Shown: positions 55,249 to 64,000 of the stretch, piece after piece
How positions within the stretch are numbered: position 1 is the first letter of the stretch
Layout: each line of letters starts with the position of its first letter
Program-made: the position numbers and the translations under genes
The notes under the pieces: model-generated
The model's input: only the letters and a program-made list of their open reading frames with translations
Told to the model about the DNA's origin: nothing
Databases searched by the model: none
NCBI GenBank assembly: GCA_013122435.1
Contig: WYDT01000020.1
Span: 62,001-126,000, forward strand
Origin: Chloroflexi bacterium AL-N1
GTDB taxonomy: Bacteria > Chloroflexota > Chloroflexia > Chloroflexales > Roseiflexaceae
DNA length: 64,000 bases
Direction: 5' to 3'

Positions 55249-55947
55249 ATGTTGAACATACTACAAGCATTCTTTCAATTTCTCATGGTTGCCTGGGATG
55301 TCATACGACAAGTATTAGCCTTTGATTTTTCGCGTATTCAAGAGTTATCACAATCAGAAGCTGGAACCAACATACTTATTATCCTGTCAGTACTCGTGAC
55401 ATTTTTTGCGGGGGTATCAGAGGGCATTGGAACACAGAGCGTTGCCTTATTCATTAGTCGTATTAGCCGAAGACGTTTTTACATCAACATCGGATTGTCG
55501 GGCGTTCTCTTTGTCATCGGCGCCGTTGATTGGGTCATCACCATCTGGCTCGTCCTGCGCTATTTCCTGGATATTCCTGCAACATTTGTCGAAGTTGCAT
55601 GTGTGGTCGGATTAGGGTACCTGCCGCTACTATTAGCTATCTTTATTCTCGTACCCTACTTTGGACCAGCTATCGGCATTGGGCTACACATCTGGAGCCT
55701 TCTGACTGTTCTGGTAATGATGCATATCGAATTCGGTGTCACCGCATCAGAAGCCCTCTTATGTGTTGGTGTCGGTTGGCTGATTGTCCAAATATCACGC
55801 CGATTTCTCAATCAACCCCTGGTAACGATCAATCGTTGGCTGTGGCGCATCACAACAGGTGTTTCTGCACGAGTGGGACCTGATGACATTCCACCGATAC
55901 TAACAGGCTATGTGGGCAATCAATTAGAAAACACATCAGGCAAATAA
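55249..55947 (+). CDS. Polytopic membrane protein, translationally coupled to a hydrolase
   Basis: A 232-residue membrane protein with about five or six helices (TNILIILSVLVTFFAGVSEG, FYINIGLSGVLFVIGAVDWV, YLPLLLAIFILVPYFGPAIG). I start at 55249 (MLNILQAFF), since the frame from 55198 adds a polar tail. The helix pattern faintly recalls Yip1-type proteins, but I cannot name a family. Its stop TAA shares a base with the ATG of the next gene (TAATG), so the two are made together. Confidence 0.65.
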   Translation: MLNILQAFFQFLMVAWDVIRQVLAFDFSRIQELSQSEAGTNILIILSVLVTFFAGVSEGIGTQSVALFISRISRRRFYINIGLSGVLFVIGAVDWVITIWLVLRYFLDIPATFVEVACVVGLGYLPLLLAIFILVPYFGPAIGIGLHIWSLLTVLVMMHIEFGVTASEALLCVGVGWLIVQISRRFLNQPLVTINRWLWRITTGVSARVGPDDIPPILTGYVGNQLENTSGK

Positions 55948-56987
55948 TGACTACTGTAGTGGATCTCTTAAGTAGCGTTGGCGTGTTTCTCTTCGAGAAT
56001 GTTATCAACCTATCACTTATTGGTATTGCGGCCCTGCTCATATCTGCGGTTCTCGCGCCAATCGGCGCACTCCGCTGGTGGGGGCGACGACGATCTGCGA
56101 CACAAGTGATTGTCGATCCCCTATCTCCTGCCAAACCAGCTATATCATCAGAAATGGCTGAACACTATATTGTCTATCTCTCCGGCATTGGTGATATATC
56201 TGGTGAGTATCTCTCTCCATATGAACTCCAATTTCTGGATCGTCTTACCCAGCACTTACCACAGACACCAATCGTACGTGATGTGTTTGCCTTCTCAGTT
56301 GAAAATCTAGGGTTAACATCAGACCGTCTTCTGAGCCGATTCTGGAAAGGTATTCACGCGCTCAAAATGCAGAAAGGCCGTTTTGCACGTCTCAGCCTGC
56401 TGATTAACATACGTAATCTCATTCAGGTTGGTGTTTCCGTTGATCGCCGATACGGTCCCATTTATAACTACGGAACTGCAGAAATGGTGCTTCAGGGCCT
56501 ATTGCGTCAGGGCTATCAACTAGGGAGTGGCAAACCAGTCACGTTGCTGGGATATAGTGGCGGTGGTCAAATCTCACTGGGGTCAGCAAGATATTTGAAA
56601 GAGACTATCAAGGCCCCACTTCAGGTTATTTCACTTGGCGGTGTCCTCAGCAATGATCCCGGAATCGAATATGTCGATCATATTTATCACCTCTATGGCG
56701 CCCACGATAGCGCTCAGGCCCTGGGGGCCATACTCTTCCCCGGTCGTTGGCCATGGTTTTCTCAATCGCTCTGGAATAAAGCACTGGGTCAGAGAAAAAT
56801 CTCGCTGCTTTGTATTGGACCCATGGCACATCGAGGTAAGCACAGCTACATGGACGTGCATAGTGCATTTGACCAGGATCGCAACTATTGCGATGTAACT
56901 GTTGACTACATTGTAAACATTGTTGGCGAAATAGCACTACCAGAAACAAAGGCACGTGAACGTACTGCTAGTTCATCGTCAATATAG
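55947..56987 (+). CDS. Membrane-anchored alpha/beta hydrolase-like protein
   Basis: A 346-residue protein with an N-terminal helix (LIGIAALLISAVLAPIGALR) and a soluble hydrolase fold. The nucleophile elbow is GYSGGG in VTLLGYSGGGQISLGSARYL; a possible acid lies in HLYGAHDSA and a possible His in MAHRGKHSYMD. The middle (residues 80-160) is not recognised. It overlaps the upstream membrane-protein gene by one base. Substrate is unknown; a lipid is plausible given the membrane location. Confidence 0.65.
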   Translation: MTTVVDLLSSVGVFLFENVINLSLIGIAALLISAVLAPIGALRWWGRRRSATQVIVDPLSPAKPAISSEMAEHYIVYLSGIGDISGEYLSPYELQFLDRLTQHLPQTPIVRDVFAFSVENLGLTSDRLLSRFWKGIHALKMQKGRFARLSLLINIRNLIQVGVSVDRRYGPIYNYGTAEMVLQGLLRQGYQLGSGKPVTLLGYSGGGQISLGSARYLKETIKAPLQVISLGGVLSNDPGIEYVDHIYHLYGAHDSAQALGAILFPGRWPWFSQSLWNKALGQRKISLLCIGPMAHRGKHSYMDVHSAFDQDRNYCDVTVDYIVNIVGEIALPETKARERTASSSSI

Positions 56988-57006
56988 CATCTTGTATCAG
57001 AAAACA

Positions 57007-58014
57007 TTAATCCTGCAAGATAAAATTCTGTAGTATCGGGTACACAATATCCGTCTTTTGCTCTGGTTGACACGGATCAATCAGATCATGGATCAACTGA
57101 TCAGTAAGCGGGAACTCAAAGTGGTTGGTACAAACACCCGGATGACGCTGCCAGCGATCAAGAAATCCCAGGGCGTATGACCGTTTTACATCCTGATCAT
57201 TGGCGTTTGTCACCAGTATAATCGAGCGTACCGCAGGAGGATGCTTACGAGACGCACGTGCGGCAGCCTCGCCCAGACGCATCATTTCAGCCAGCGCATG
57301 AGTAGTATGATTCATATACGTGTACTGGGGGCCAACAGAGGCATCACCTTCCCCAACCAGCATAAAACGATTAGGCATCCGCCGTGCAATATTCATCAGC
57401 AAAGGCTGGAATGCATCGGGATAGTTCAACAGACCGAGTGCTGGTGAAACGATGACCGTTCGCTCTACATCCGCACGGAACTGTGTGATCCATGTCGTGA
57501 TAACACCACCTGCCGACAAACCGAGAACCATAACACGTTTGCCCAGACCCTGAGCAATATCGACAGCGGTATCAGCAAAGGAACGTAATTCTTCCGCTTT
57601 GAGATGCTTCAGATCGTGGGTCTCACGTTCCAGCAATCCGTGATGCGGCATACGGGGTAATAACACATTACACCCTTGTTCATAGAACATGGTACCCAGC
57701 TTGAGAAATTGTGCGGGGCAATTGGTCATACCATGCAATAAAATAACCACACGATCTGTTGAATGGCCATGTGTCAGAAGCTGCGAACGACAGACAGGGT
57801 TGATATGAGGCCCGTCGAGTGCTTCACATAGCTGTGTAAATCGCTGCAATGCCTCTTCATAGCTACTGGTAGGACGTGGTCGCGGAATCAATGTGGCAGT
57901 AGCAGCGGGATAGCATACGACAGCACCAACCCCCAACAACGTCAGCGTGGCAGCACCCCCGCCAATTGTAGCTACTGTCTGTAGTATTCGTGCAGTTGTT
58001 GATTTACCCTTCAT
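57007..58014 (-). CDS. Alpha/beta hydrolase (carboxylesterase/lipase-like)
   Basis: Residues 10-45 contain a hydrophobic anchor (TVATIGGGAATLTLLGVGAV). The hydrolase part has the oxyanion loop LLHGMTNCP, nucleophile GLSAGG in MVLGLSAGGVITTW, and an acid region near LVTNANDQDV; the C-terminal His may be in the TNHFEF stretch. It resembles monoacylglycerol lipase-like esterases. Start 58014 has GGGAG upstream. It converges on the previous gene pair with a 20-bp gap, so three hydrolase or membrane genes cluster here. Confidence 0.75.
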   Translation of the reverse strand: MKGKSTTARILQTVATIGGGAATLTLLGVGAVVCYPAATATLIPRPRPTSSYEEALQRFTQLCEALDGPHINPVCRSQLLTHGHSTDRVVILLHGMTNCPAQFLKLGTMFYEQGCNVLLPRMPHHGLLERETHDLKHLKAEELRSFADTAVDIAQGLGKRVMVLGLSAGGVITTWITQFRADVERTVIVSPALGLLNYPDAFQPLLMNIARRMPNRFMLVGEGDASVGPQYTYMNHTTHALAEMMRLGEAAARASRKHPPAVRSIILVTNANDQDVKRSYALGFLDRWQRHPGVCTNHFEFPLTDQLIHDLIDPCQPEQKTDIVYPILQNFILQD

Positions 58015-58370
58015 TAGTATTACTCCCATAGACAATTCACACGTAACAATCTCACAGGATGGGGTATCACACAGATATCATCATCAAAGATACCCAGCAA
58101 ACACAACTTGTCTGATGTATGATACGATACTACTGCAAATATGCTATGCAACATTCACAAAAATCATACGTATATAAGTCACGTCGTCAAAGCCTGTGTG
58201 TACATAGCGTAGTCAAACGAAAACCCATATTTTTGAAAACCTGGTACCATGGACAATGATTTACGCAACAACAGGGGCTTCTGGGACTAAATCAATACTT
58301 TCCCCACTATTATTCTATTGGTTAGAAAGAGAAGGCATGACAATTCTTCTTTGATAAGCACTTTCTTCCA

Positions 58371-58404
58371 CTTCGACGGTGTGCATATGGTTAGCCCGTC
58401 GAAG
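58371..58404 (+). promoter_or_regulatory. Inverted repeat upstream of the S9 peptidase
   Basis: CTTCGACGG and CCGTCGAAG form a perfect 9-bp inverted repeat with a 16-base centre, 61-94 bases before the start codon. It could be an operator or leader hairpin. The rest of the 450-bp gap 58015-58464 shows no gene. Confidence 0.4.
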
Positions 58405-58464
58405 TTGTTTCGTATGAGGGAAAATGAATGAGTAAGCGGTTTCTATTTATTGAGGAGGTTTTGA

Positions 58465-61400
58465 ATGTTTTTTCGCCGCTCGACATTTCTGGTTCTCGTA
58501 TTAGCACTATTGGTCGGGTCTGGTTCGGTACACGCGACGGTGCAGTATGCTCCGACAACACAATCTGCTACTGAACAATCTGTTGGTGGTCCGGCGGTAA
58601 CCATCGATCCGCTGGAGGAATATCCCAAATTACTCACAATAGCGGAGATCGATAAGATCGATCAGCTACAGAATAGTGCAGTAACCCCCGTATTGCTCAG
58701 TCCGGTTGGGCCTGACGATACGACGGTGCTGATGACAACTGTAGACGGTACATACTATTTTACGAACACACAGGACGGATCACAGGTGCGTGTGGATAGC
58801 ACTTTTGCTGACCAATACATTCCTCTTTTTCTCTTTGGCGCCAATTCTGGTTGGATGTTTACCTGGCGTGATTCGTCAACGGTAATTGGGCTGGCAGTTG
58901 ATGCACTTTTCTTTGAAATTGTGCTGGTTGCCCTTGACAGTACCACGGGCGAGCTTATCAGCGATCCGTTAGTGCTGCCCGATGTTCCTATCAGTATTTC
59001 ACCTGATGCGTCAAAGTTGGCAGCATTTGCTATTCAGAACAATGAAGATGATTTCCGTGCCGCATCCACCACACAACTACCACTGCGCTGGGATAGTCGT
59101 ACAACTCAATCTCACCGCATGTTTGCCCCTGCGTTTCAGCAGCGTATTAACGCCACACGAGCACAGATGCCAGCGCGGTTACAACAGCAACTGAACACTG
59201 ATTATCAAGCCTTTCAGATGACGACTGAGACAGCTGCCGTCTTATTAGTCGATGTATTTACCGGTGATGTGCAAGAACTGACGACATTTTCCACAGATAC
59301 CAATCTCGCTGGTGTCTCCTGGAGTCCTGATAGCACCAAACTGTCATTAGCTTACACTAATGTATCGGACCGACCACCCGATCAGTTAGATCCTGATGGT
59401 TCACTGCTCACAACCCTGGCAACACGTGATGCGCTTGGGCGACTGACACCGGAACAAAATCCTTTCTTACAAAATAACACTTTACAAGTTTTTGATCTGG
59501 TGAGTGGGAACAATCAAACCTTACGAGCAGCGGATGGTGATGGTGCTATCTTTACTGGAAACCAGTCCTGGAGTACCGATGGGCAAACCTTGATGGTACA
59601 AATGAATCACCCAGCACAGTTGGCCGGACGCACACATCCTATTTATCTCTTCCCAGAACGTAGCTCCTTCCGCTTCTATGACACGGCATTGCAAGAAGTG
59701 AGTCGTCTTGAAGCACCAGGGATAGCTGCGCCTTCGACATTTTTTACCTATGGTCAATTTGTGTCACCCGATGAAGTCATTTTCAGCACGGTCGTCGGCA
59801 CAAATAATGCCGTGTACTACTACAATCGAGCCTCAGGGGCGCTGGCCAATGTGACTACTCAAGCAGGTAGCCACGGCCTTTTATTTGTGCCTGGCCAGAT
59901 TCAGGCTTCGTATCAATCGCGCCAGTTGGTCTTCCCCTTCTCCTCATTTGTGCAACCGCCAGATCTTTACCGTATGGGATGGGATGGCTCTGGGTTCTCA
60001 CGACTGACATGGTTTAACGAAGAATTGGCCCAGATGAGCCAGACTCGTATGGACCCGGTGTCATTTCAGTTGTCGAATGGGCAGACCCGCGAGGGCATGT
60101 TTATTCAGCCCGCCGATGCTACTTTTCCACCAAGTGATATACCCATGGTCGTATGGCAAGAGGGCGGACCAGGCGTACCAATGACAAACGCGTGGGCTGC
60201 TAACGTCGAAAATCCGTATGCACTCCTGCCTAATTTTGGTCTGCCAATGCTCGTTGTTCCGCTCTCAGGGCGCGAAGGATTGCCAACTAATACCTTTAAG
60301 GCGCTGCAAGACGGACGTAACTTTGGTCAGATTGACATTGATGAAGGGGCTGAAATCGTACGACAAACCATTACGCGTGGTTGGACAACCAGTGACAAAG
60401 TCGGTATTACCGGATGTTCTTATGGCGGGTATTTTGCGCTCCAAAGCCTGGTACGTCACACCGACCTGTATGCTGCTGCCAACGATCAGTGTTCTTTGGT
60501 TGACACCGTAGCAGAGTGGACACGGGGTAGTTCGCCGCTCATTACCTCGCTCATGCAGGATACGCCCTACAGCAACCCACAGGAATTCCAACAAGACTCG
60601 CCAATCTATAACATTGGCAAGATTCGCGCACCGCTTCTTTCATTCCACGGTACCGAGGATTTCCTCCCCATCACACTGAATGAGAACCTGTACAAACAGG
60701 TTATCGACCAGGGGACTCCGGCTCGTATGGTCACATTCATCGACGAAGGGCACGGCTTGGCCTTCCCAGAAAGCCAGCTCTATGCAGCTCAGGAACAGAT
60801 TCGCTGGTTCCGTACCTATCTGCTTGGTGAGGAAGGTCCGACGCCTGAAGAGACAGACCAACCAAACGAAGATATTGATGAGCCTGAGGATGAACCATTA
60901 CCAGATCTGGAAGACATAGACATTGATATTGATCCGGCTCTGACAGCCGAGCGTTGCTTTGACGAAACGGGCTTCTGTATATCTGGACGTATACGGGAAT
61001 TCTGGGAGCAAAGTGGTGGCCTGCCCGTCTTTGGTTATCCGACAGGGCCACAACAGACGGCTGTCATCGAAGGGAAATCAGTTGAAATGCAGTGGTTTGA
61101 GCGTATCCGATTAGAATTGCATCCTGACAACGCACGCCCCTACGATGTGTTGCTTGGTCGGATCGGTGCGGAACGCCTTGACCAGGATGGCCTCAATTGG
61201 GCCGACTTCGCGCCAGCAACACCAAATGATGATTGTCAGGCATTTGCCGAAACCGGACATCAGGTCTGTGGTCTCTTCCGTACGTACTACAACACCCATG
61301 GCTTGAACCTCGATGAACAAACCTCATTGACACCGGAGGAGAGTTTGGCATTGTTTGGCTTACCACTAAGCGACGCAATGACCATGACACTGAGCAATGG

Positions 61401-61527
61401 TCGCGAACACACCGTACAGTGGTTTGAACGTGGACGCTTTGAGTATCACCCCGATAATCCCGAACCCTTCAAGGTGTTGCTGGGACTGTTGGGCAACGAA
61501 GTTCAGGCATTCGGGCAAGCAGAGTAA
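58465..61527 (+). CDS. Secreted S9 (prolyl oligopeptidase-family) peptidase with two C-terminal Cys/FERxRxExHP modules
   Basis: A 1020-residue exported enzyme. The signal peptide is FLVLVLALLVGSGSVHA-TV. A beta-propeller (about 70-520; VSWSPDSTKLSLAY) gates the catalytic alpha/beta hydrolase (about 540-785): nucleophile in GITGCSYGGYFALQ, acid in FHGTEDFLPI and His in DEGHGLAFPE. An acidic linker (PNEDIDEPEDEPLPDLEDID) joins two module copies (about 831-915 and 925-1015) starting CFDETGFCISGRIREFWEQ and ending ERGRFEYHPDNPEPFKVLLG. GAGGAGG precedes the ATG. The modules may dock the enzyme at the cell surface or on substrate. Confidence 0.85.
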   Translation: MFFRRSTFLVLVLALLVGSGSVHATVQYAPTTQSATEQSVGGPAVTIDPLEEYPKLLTIAEIDKIDQLQNSAVTPVLLSPVGPDDTTVLMTTVDGTYYFTNTQDGSQVRVDSTFADQYIPLFLFGANSGWMFTWRDSSTVIGLAVDALFFEIVLVALDSTTGELISDPLVLPDVPISISPDASKLAAFAIQNNEDDFRAASTTQLPLRWDSRTTQSHRMFAPAFQQRINATRAQMPARLQQQLNTDYQAFQMTTETAAVLLVDVFTGDVQELTTFSTDTNLAGVSWSPDSTKLSLAYTNVSDRPPDQLDPDGSLLTTLATRDALGRLTPEQNPFLQNNTLQVFDLVSGNNQTLRAADGDGAIFTGNQSWSTDGQTLMVQMNHPAQLAGRTHPIYLFPERSSFRFYDTALQEVSRLEAPGIAAPSTFFTYGQFVSPDEVIFSTVVGTNNAVYYYNRASGALANVTTQAGSHGLLFVPGQIQASYQSRQLVFPFSSFVQPPDLYRMGWDGSGFSRLTWFNEELAQMSQTRMDPVSFQLSNGQTREGMFIQPADATFPPSDIPMVVWQEGGPGVPMTNAWAANVENPYALLPNFGLPMLVVPLSGREGLPTNTFKALQDGRNFGQIDIDEGAEIVRQTITRGWTTSDKVGITGCSYGGYFALQSLVRHTDLYAAANDQCSLVDTVAEWTRGSSPLITSLMQDTPYSNPQEFQQDSPIYNIGKIRAPLLSFHGTEDFLPITLNENLYKQVIDQGTPARMVTFIDEGHGLAFPESQLYAAQEQIRWFRTYLLGEEGPTPEETDQPNEDIDEPEDEPLPDLEDIDIDIDPALTAERCFDETGFCISGRIREFWEQSGGLPVFGYPTGPQQTAVIEGKSVEMQWFERIRLELHPDNARPYDVLLGRIGAERLDQDGLNWADFAPATPNDDCQAFAETGHQVCGLFRTYYNTHGLNLDEQTSLTPEESLALFGLPLSDAMTMTLSNGREHTVQWFERGRFEYHPDNPEPFKVLLGLLGNEVQAFGQAE

Positions 61528-61548
61528 TATCAATCACTATGGTATGTT

Positions 61549-61585
61549 ACGGGCTGGTGACCAATAGCGGTTACCAGCCCGTTTT
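61549..61585 (+). terminator. Intrinsic terminator after the S9 peptidase
   Basis: A 14-bp stem with one G-T pair (ACGGGCTGGTGACC with its complement at 61569-61582) and a 6-base loop is followed by TTTT. It also lies just beyond the end of the convergent DJ-1-like gene. Confidence 0.85.
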
Positions 61586-61596
61586 GCATGTAGATG

Positions 61597-62283
61597 CTAC
61601 ACGCCAACCGCACGCTGCGACAACACTTCAACCACCGCTTCAGCAACAGGCGTCGCCGAGGCCGGATTCTGCCCGGTTACTACACGCTCACTCACCGCAA
61701 CATGTGGCTCGAAATTTGGCGCTTTGGTAATCTGTGCGCCACGTTCACCAAGTTGTGTCTCTAACAAAAATGGTACAATGTCTGTTAGCTCTACGGCAGC
61801 TTCCTCTTCATTGGTAAATGTTGCTATTGTTTTGCCCGCAACCAGATACGCACCATCGCTCAATGTTACATTGACCAATCCAGCCGGACCGTGGCAGACT
61901 GCTGCAACAACGCCCTTGCCCTCATAGATCGTTGCAGCAATCTGTGCCAGTTGGTTGTTGTCGGGGAAATCCCACATAACGCCGTGGCCACCAGCATAAA
62001 AGATTGCAGTATATTCAGCAGGGTTGACCTGATCGGGTGTTAAGGTCTGCTGTAGTTTCTCCGCCACTACAGAGTCGTCTAGAAATGATTTCTGTAACGG
62101 ATCTGCAAGATCGACACCATCCATTGGCGGCTGACCACCCGCTGGACTCATAAAGTCAATCTCATAGCCAGCCTGTGTGAATACTGCATAGGGATGCGCT
62201 GCTTCAGATAGGTAAAAACCTGTCTCTCGTCCAGTATTACCAAGCGCTCTATGACTTGTGAGAACCATCAATATCTTCTGCAT
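61597..62283 (-). CDS. DJ-1/PfpI-family protein, probable glyoxalase III or chaperone
   Basis: A 228-residue type-1 glutamine-amidotransferase-like protein. The nucleophile Cys sits in VAAVCHGPAGLVNV, with Glu near GGHGVMWDFP. Motifs LTSHRALGNTGRETGFYLSE and FMSPAGGQPPMDG match the Hsp31-like branch, which can convert methylglyoxal to lactate without glutathione. I start at 62283 (AAGGAG upstream). Divergent from the LysR gene with a 124-bp gap, which likely controls it. A methylglyoxal synthase lies 7 kb away. Confidence 0.82.
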   Translation of the reverse strand: MQKILMVLTSHRALGNTGRETGFYLSEAAHPYAVFTQAGYEIDFMSPAGGQPPMDGVDLADPLQKSFLDDSVVAEKLQQTLTPDQVNPAEYTAIFYAGGHGVMWDFPDNNQLAQIAATIYEGKGVVAAVCHGPAGLVNVTLSDGAYLVAGKTIATFTNEEEAAVELTDIVPFLLETQLGERGAQITKAPNFEPHVAVSERVVTGQNPASATPVAEAVVEVLSQRAVGV

Positions 62284-62407
62284 ACGAGTAACTCCTTTAA
62301 TACATTTTATGTACATTCAAATGCAATATATATGCCACATTGACAGGATAGCGCACTTGTACCTATAATTCAAATAATAAAATATAGCTTGATATATAAA
62401 AATATTT

Positions 62408-63298
62408 ATGATTAATCTTGATTGGTATCTGAGCTTTGTATCGATTTATCGCAGTGGCACCGTTACTGGCGCCGCAACAGAGCGTTCATTAACGCAACCA
62501 GCCGTCACTCAACATCTTGCAGCACTTGAAGCAGCCGTTGGTGTACTCTTGTTCGTCCGCACACCACGGCGTATGGTGCCTACTGAACATGGCAAAATGC
62601 TTTACACACAAGTGGTTGATGCACTTGAAACGTTGGAACATGTCTCACAGAACGTGCGAAGATCCTCTAGTGATACGCTACCGTTAATGCACATTGGCAC
62701 CCCACGCGAGTATTTCACAGATGTTGCCCTCCCACGCTTGCAGAACACCAAACTGCGCTACCATGCACATTTCGGAACGACCAGCGCATTGCTCGAGAAG
62801 CTTTCCCAGGAAGAACTTGATGTTGTTATAGCGACTGAACGACCACACATACGTGGCATCGAGTATCGTGCACTAGATCAGGAAGAATTTATTGTTGTTG
62901 GTGATACTCAGATAGACCCACCAATTGAGAATCCAACGTCCACCGCAGAACAAACGACCCTTGAACAATGGATGTTGGCGCAACCCTGGATTAGCTACGG
63001 TAACGATCTGCCGATTATCCGGCGTTTCTGGCGACAACACTTCAAACGCCGCCCCATCATTCAACCAATATTGATCATCCCCGACTTGCAGACTATCGTA
63101 CGATCAGTCGAGCTTGGTTATGGTTTGAGTGTACTCCCCACCTATCTCTGTCATACTGCCATCGCCGATGGACGGCTCCGTCTTGTTTGCCAACCAGCAG
63201 ATCCTATCACGAACAATCTATGGTTAGCATATCGTACGATGGATCGGCAAAAACAGGACATTGTGGAGATTAGTCGAGCATTGCGTGATGAAAGATAA
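62408..63298 (+). CDS. LysR-family transcriptional regulator
   Basis: A 296-residue regulator. The N-terminal winged helix reads WYLSFVSIYRSGTVTGAATE and RSLTQPAVTQHLAALEAAVG, followed by the linker helix and a LysR substrate-binding domain (LMHIGTPREYFTDVALPRLQ, VRSVELGYGLSVLPTYL). It is divergent from the DJ-1-like gene, the usual arrangement for a regulator and its target. No Shine-Dalgarno is seen; the 20 bases before the ATG are nearly all A and T. Confidence 0.88.
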   Translation: MINLDWYLSFVSIYRSGTVTGAATERSLTQPAVTQHLAALEAAVGVLLFVRTPRRMVPTEHGKMLYTQVVDALETLEHVSQNVRRSSSDTLPLMHIGTPREYFTDVALPRLQNTKLRYHAHFGTTSALLEKLSQEELDVVIATERPHIRGIEYRALDQEEFIVVGDTQIDPPIENPTSTAEQTTLEQWMLAQPWISYGNDLPIIRRFWRQHFKRRPIIQPILIIPDLQTIVRSVELGYGLSVLPTYLCHTAIADGRLRLVCQPADPITNNLWLAYRTMDRQKQDIVEISRALRDER

Positions 63299-63493
63299 GA
63301 TAATGGTGCGATGGGACAACTTTAAGACAATATATGGAAAATATCCAATCATAAAAGAAACACAGGATCTTTACAGAATACTCCTTGATCAGCTAAAATA
63401 TGCATCTATGGCCTGAGAAAGGAGATACGCGCAGTTTACACTGTGTGCTAAATCAAACGAAGTTATAGTGGTTCACAGGGAGTAGTTAATCCT

Positions 63494-64000
63494 ATGACAG
63501 ATCCTAACGATACGCCCAATAATCTTTCTATGGATAGACCAAATGCAGCCCGGATGTATGATTACTTTTTAGGTGGATCACACAATTTCATCGTAGACCG
63601 TAAAGCAGCGGATCAAGTTTTAAACATCTATCCTGACACAGCCCTGATAGCTCGGGTCAATCGGGCTTTTCTCCAGCGAACAATCAGATATCTGTTACAA
63701 CAAGGCATAGATCAATTTTTAGATATTGGTTCTGGTATTCCAACTGCTGGCAATGTCCACGAAATTGTGCATGCAACAAAGCCAGAAGCACACGTTGTAT
63801 ACATTGATAATGATCCAATAGCAATAGCCCAAAGTAAGCAAATTCTTGCCAACACCCCTCATGCTGATATTATTGCTGCTGACGCCCGTCAACCAGAAGC
63901 CATTCTCGCACATTCTACGACTACAAAACTGTTGGACTTTCAACAACCAATGGCGGTTCTTCTTGTTTCATTACTTCATTTTATTGCTGATGATACTGAA
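63494..64000 (+). CDS. SAV2177/DUF574-type SAM-dependent methyltransferase, N-terminal part
   Basis: The frame starts at ATG 63494 and is open for 169 codons to the right edge. Characteristic motifs are RPNAARMYDYFLGGSHNFIV, RVNRAFLQRTIRYLLQQGID, FLDIGSGIPTAGNVHE (SAM motif I) and VVYIDNDPIAIAQSK (acidic loop), with VLLVSLLHFIADD near the edge. This family is frequent in actinobacteria and some Chloroflexota; its substrates are mostly unknown. CAGGGAG lies upstream. The 195 bp between it and the LysR gene show no other gene. Confidence 0.85.
   Translation, partial: MTDPNDTPNNLSMDRPNAARMYDYFLGGSHNFIVDRKAADQVLNIYPDTALIARVNRAFLQRTIRYLLQQGIDQFLDIGSGIPTAGNVHEIVHATKPEAHVVYIDNDPIAIAQSKQILANTPHADIIAADARQPEAILAHSTTTKLLDFQQPMAVLLVSLLHFIADDTE

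Overview
This window looks like part of a Chloroflexota chromosome, perhaps a Herpetosiphon-like member of class Chloroflexia. I infer this from the roughly 50% G+C, two very large STAND-type regulators, many secreted proteins with beta-propeller or FERxRxExHP modules, Ser/Thr-kinase debris and the ffh-rpsP-khpA-rimM block. The genus cannot be proven from the sequence alone. I saw no rRNA, tRNA or CRISPR array.

Region 1 (1-20.2 kb) is a carbohydrate-use island. On the minus strand, kdgF, ogl, an iolB-like isomerase and kduD form a pectin (oligogalacturonide) operon that leads to 2-keto-3-deoxygluconate. A perfect palindrome lies at its promoter. A ParB-like protein and a LuxR-type STAND regulator follow. 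A second minus-strand operon encodes a cytoplasmic GH31 glycosidase, a complete ECF importer (S, T and a fused A-A ATPase) and a cytoplasmic sulfatase. Divergent plus-strand genes encode an aldo/keto reductase, a LacI regulator with its own promoter and operator, and a UgpC/MsmX-type sugar ABC ATPase ending in a strong terminator. Nine copies of ACCTTTAGGG, or close variants, are packed into 7.57-10.93 kb, both inside and between genes.

Region 2 (20.3-34.5 kb) holds a cNMP-domain histidine kinase, an AbrB-family membrane protein, a tripeptidyl-peptidase-like hydrolase, coaA, a small secreted protein, an XRE-STAND regulator, a PD40 propeller lipoprotein, an MscS channel, a frameshifted acetyltransferase and a diacylglycerol-type glycosyltransferase.

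Region 3 (34.5-42 kb) is decayed. Remnants of a Ser/Thr kinase, a MerR regulator and a diguanylate cyclase lie side by side. They are followed by a Gfo/Idh oxidoreductase, a GT39-like membrane protein broken by one in-frame TAG, and a B12-binding radical SAM protein.

Region 4 (42-64 kb) has a secreted NAGPA/metallophosphoesterase fusion, a palindromic element, an AhpD-like gene broken by one in-frame TAA, a two-component pair, and the translation/secretion block ffh-rpsP-khpA-rimM. Next come two secreted proteins sharing an uncharacterised two-copy cysteine module, a (GGGTTAA)7 tract, mgsA, endonuclease V, a membrane protein/hydrolase pair, an esterase, an S9 peptidase, a DJ-1-like protein with a divergent LysR regulator, and the start of an SAV2177-type methyltransferase.

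A recurring theme is genes broken by a single in-frame stop or one frameshift, using all three stop codons. This points to ongoing pseudogenisation or base errors rather than a changed genetic code.
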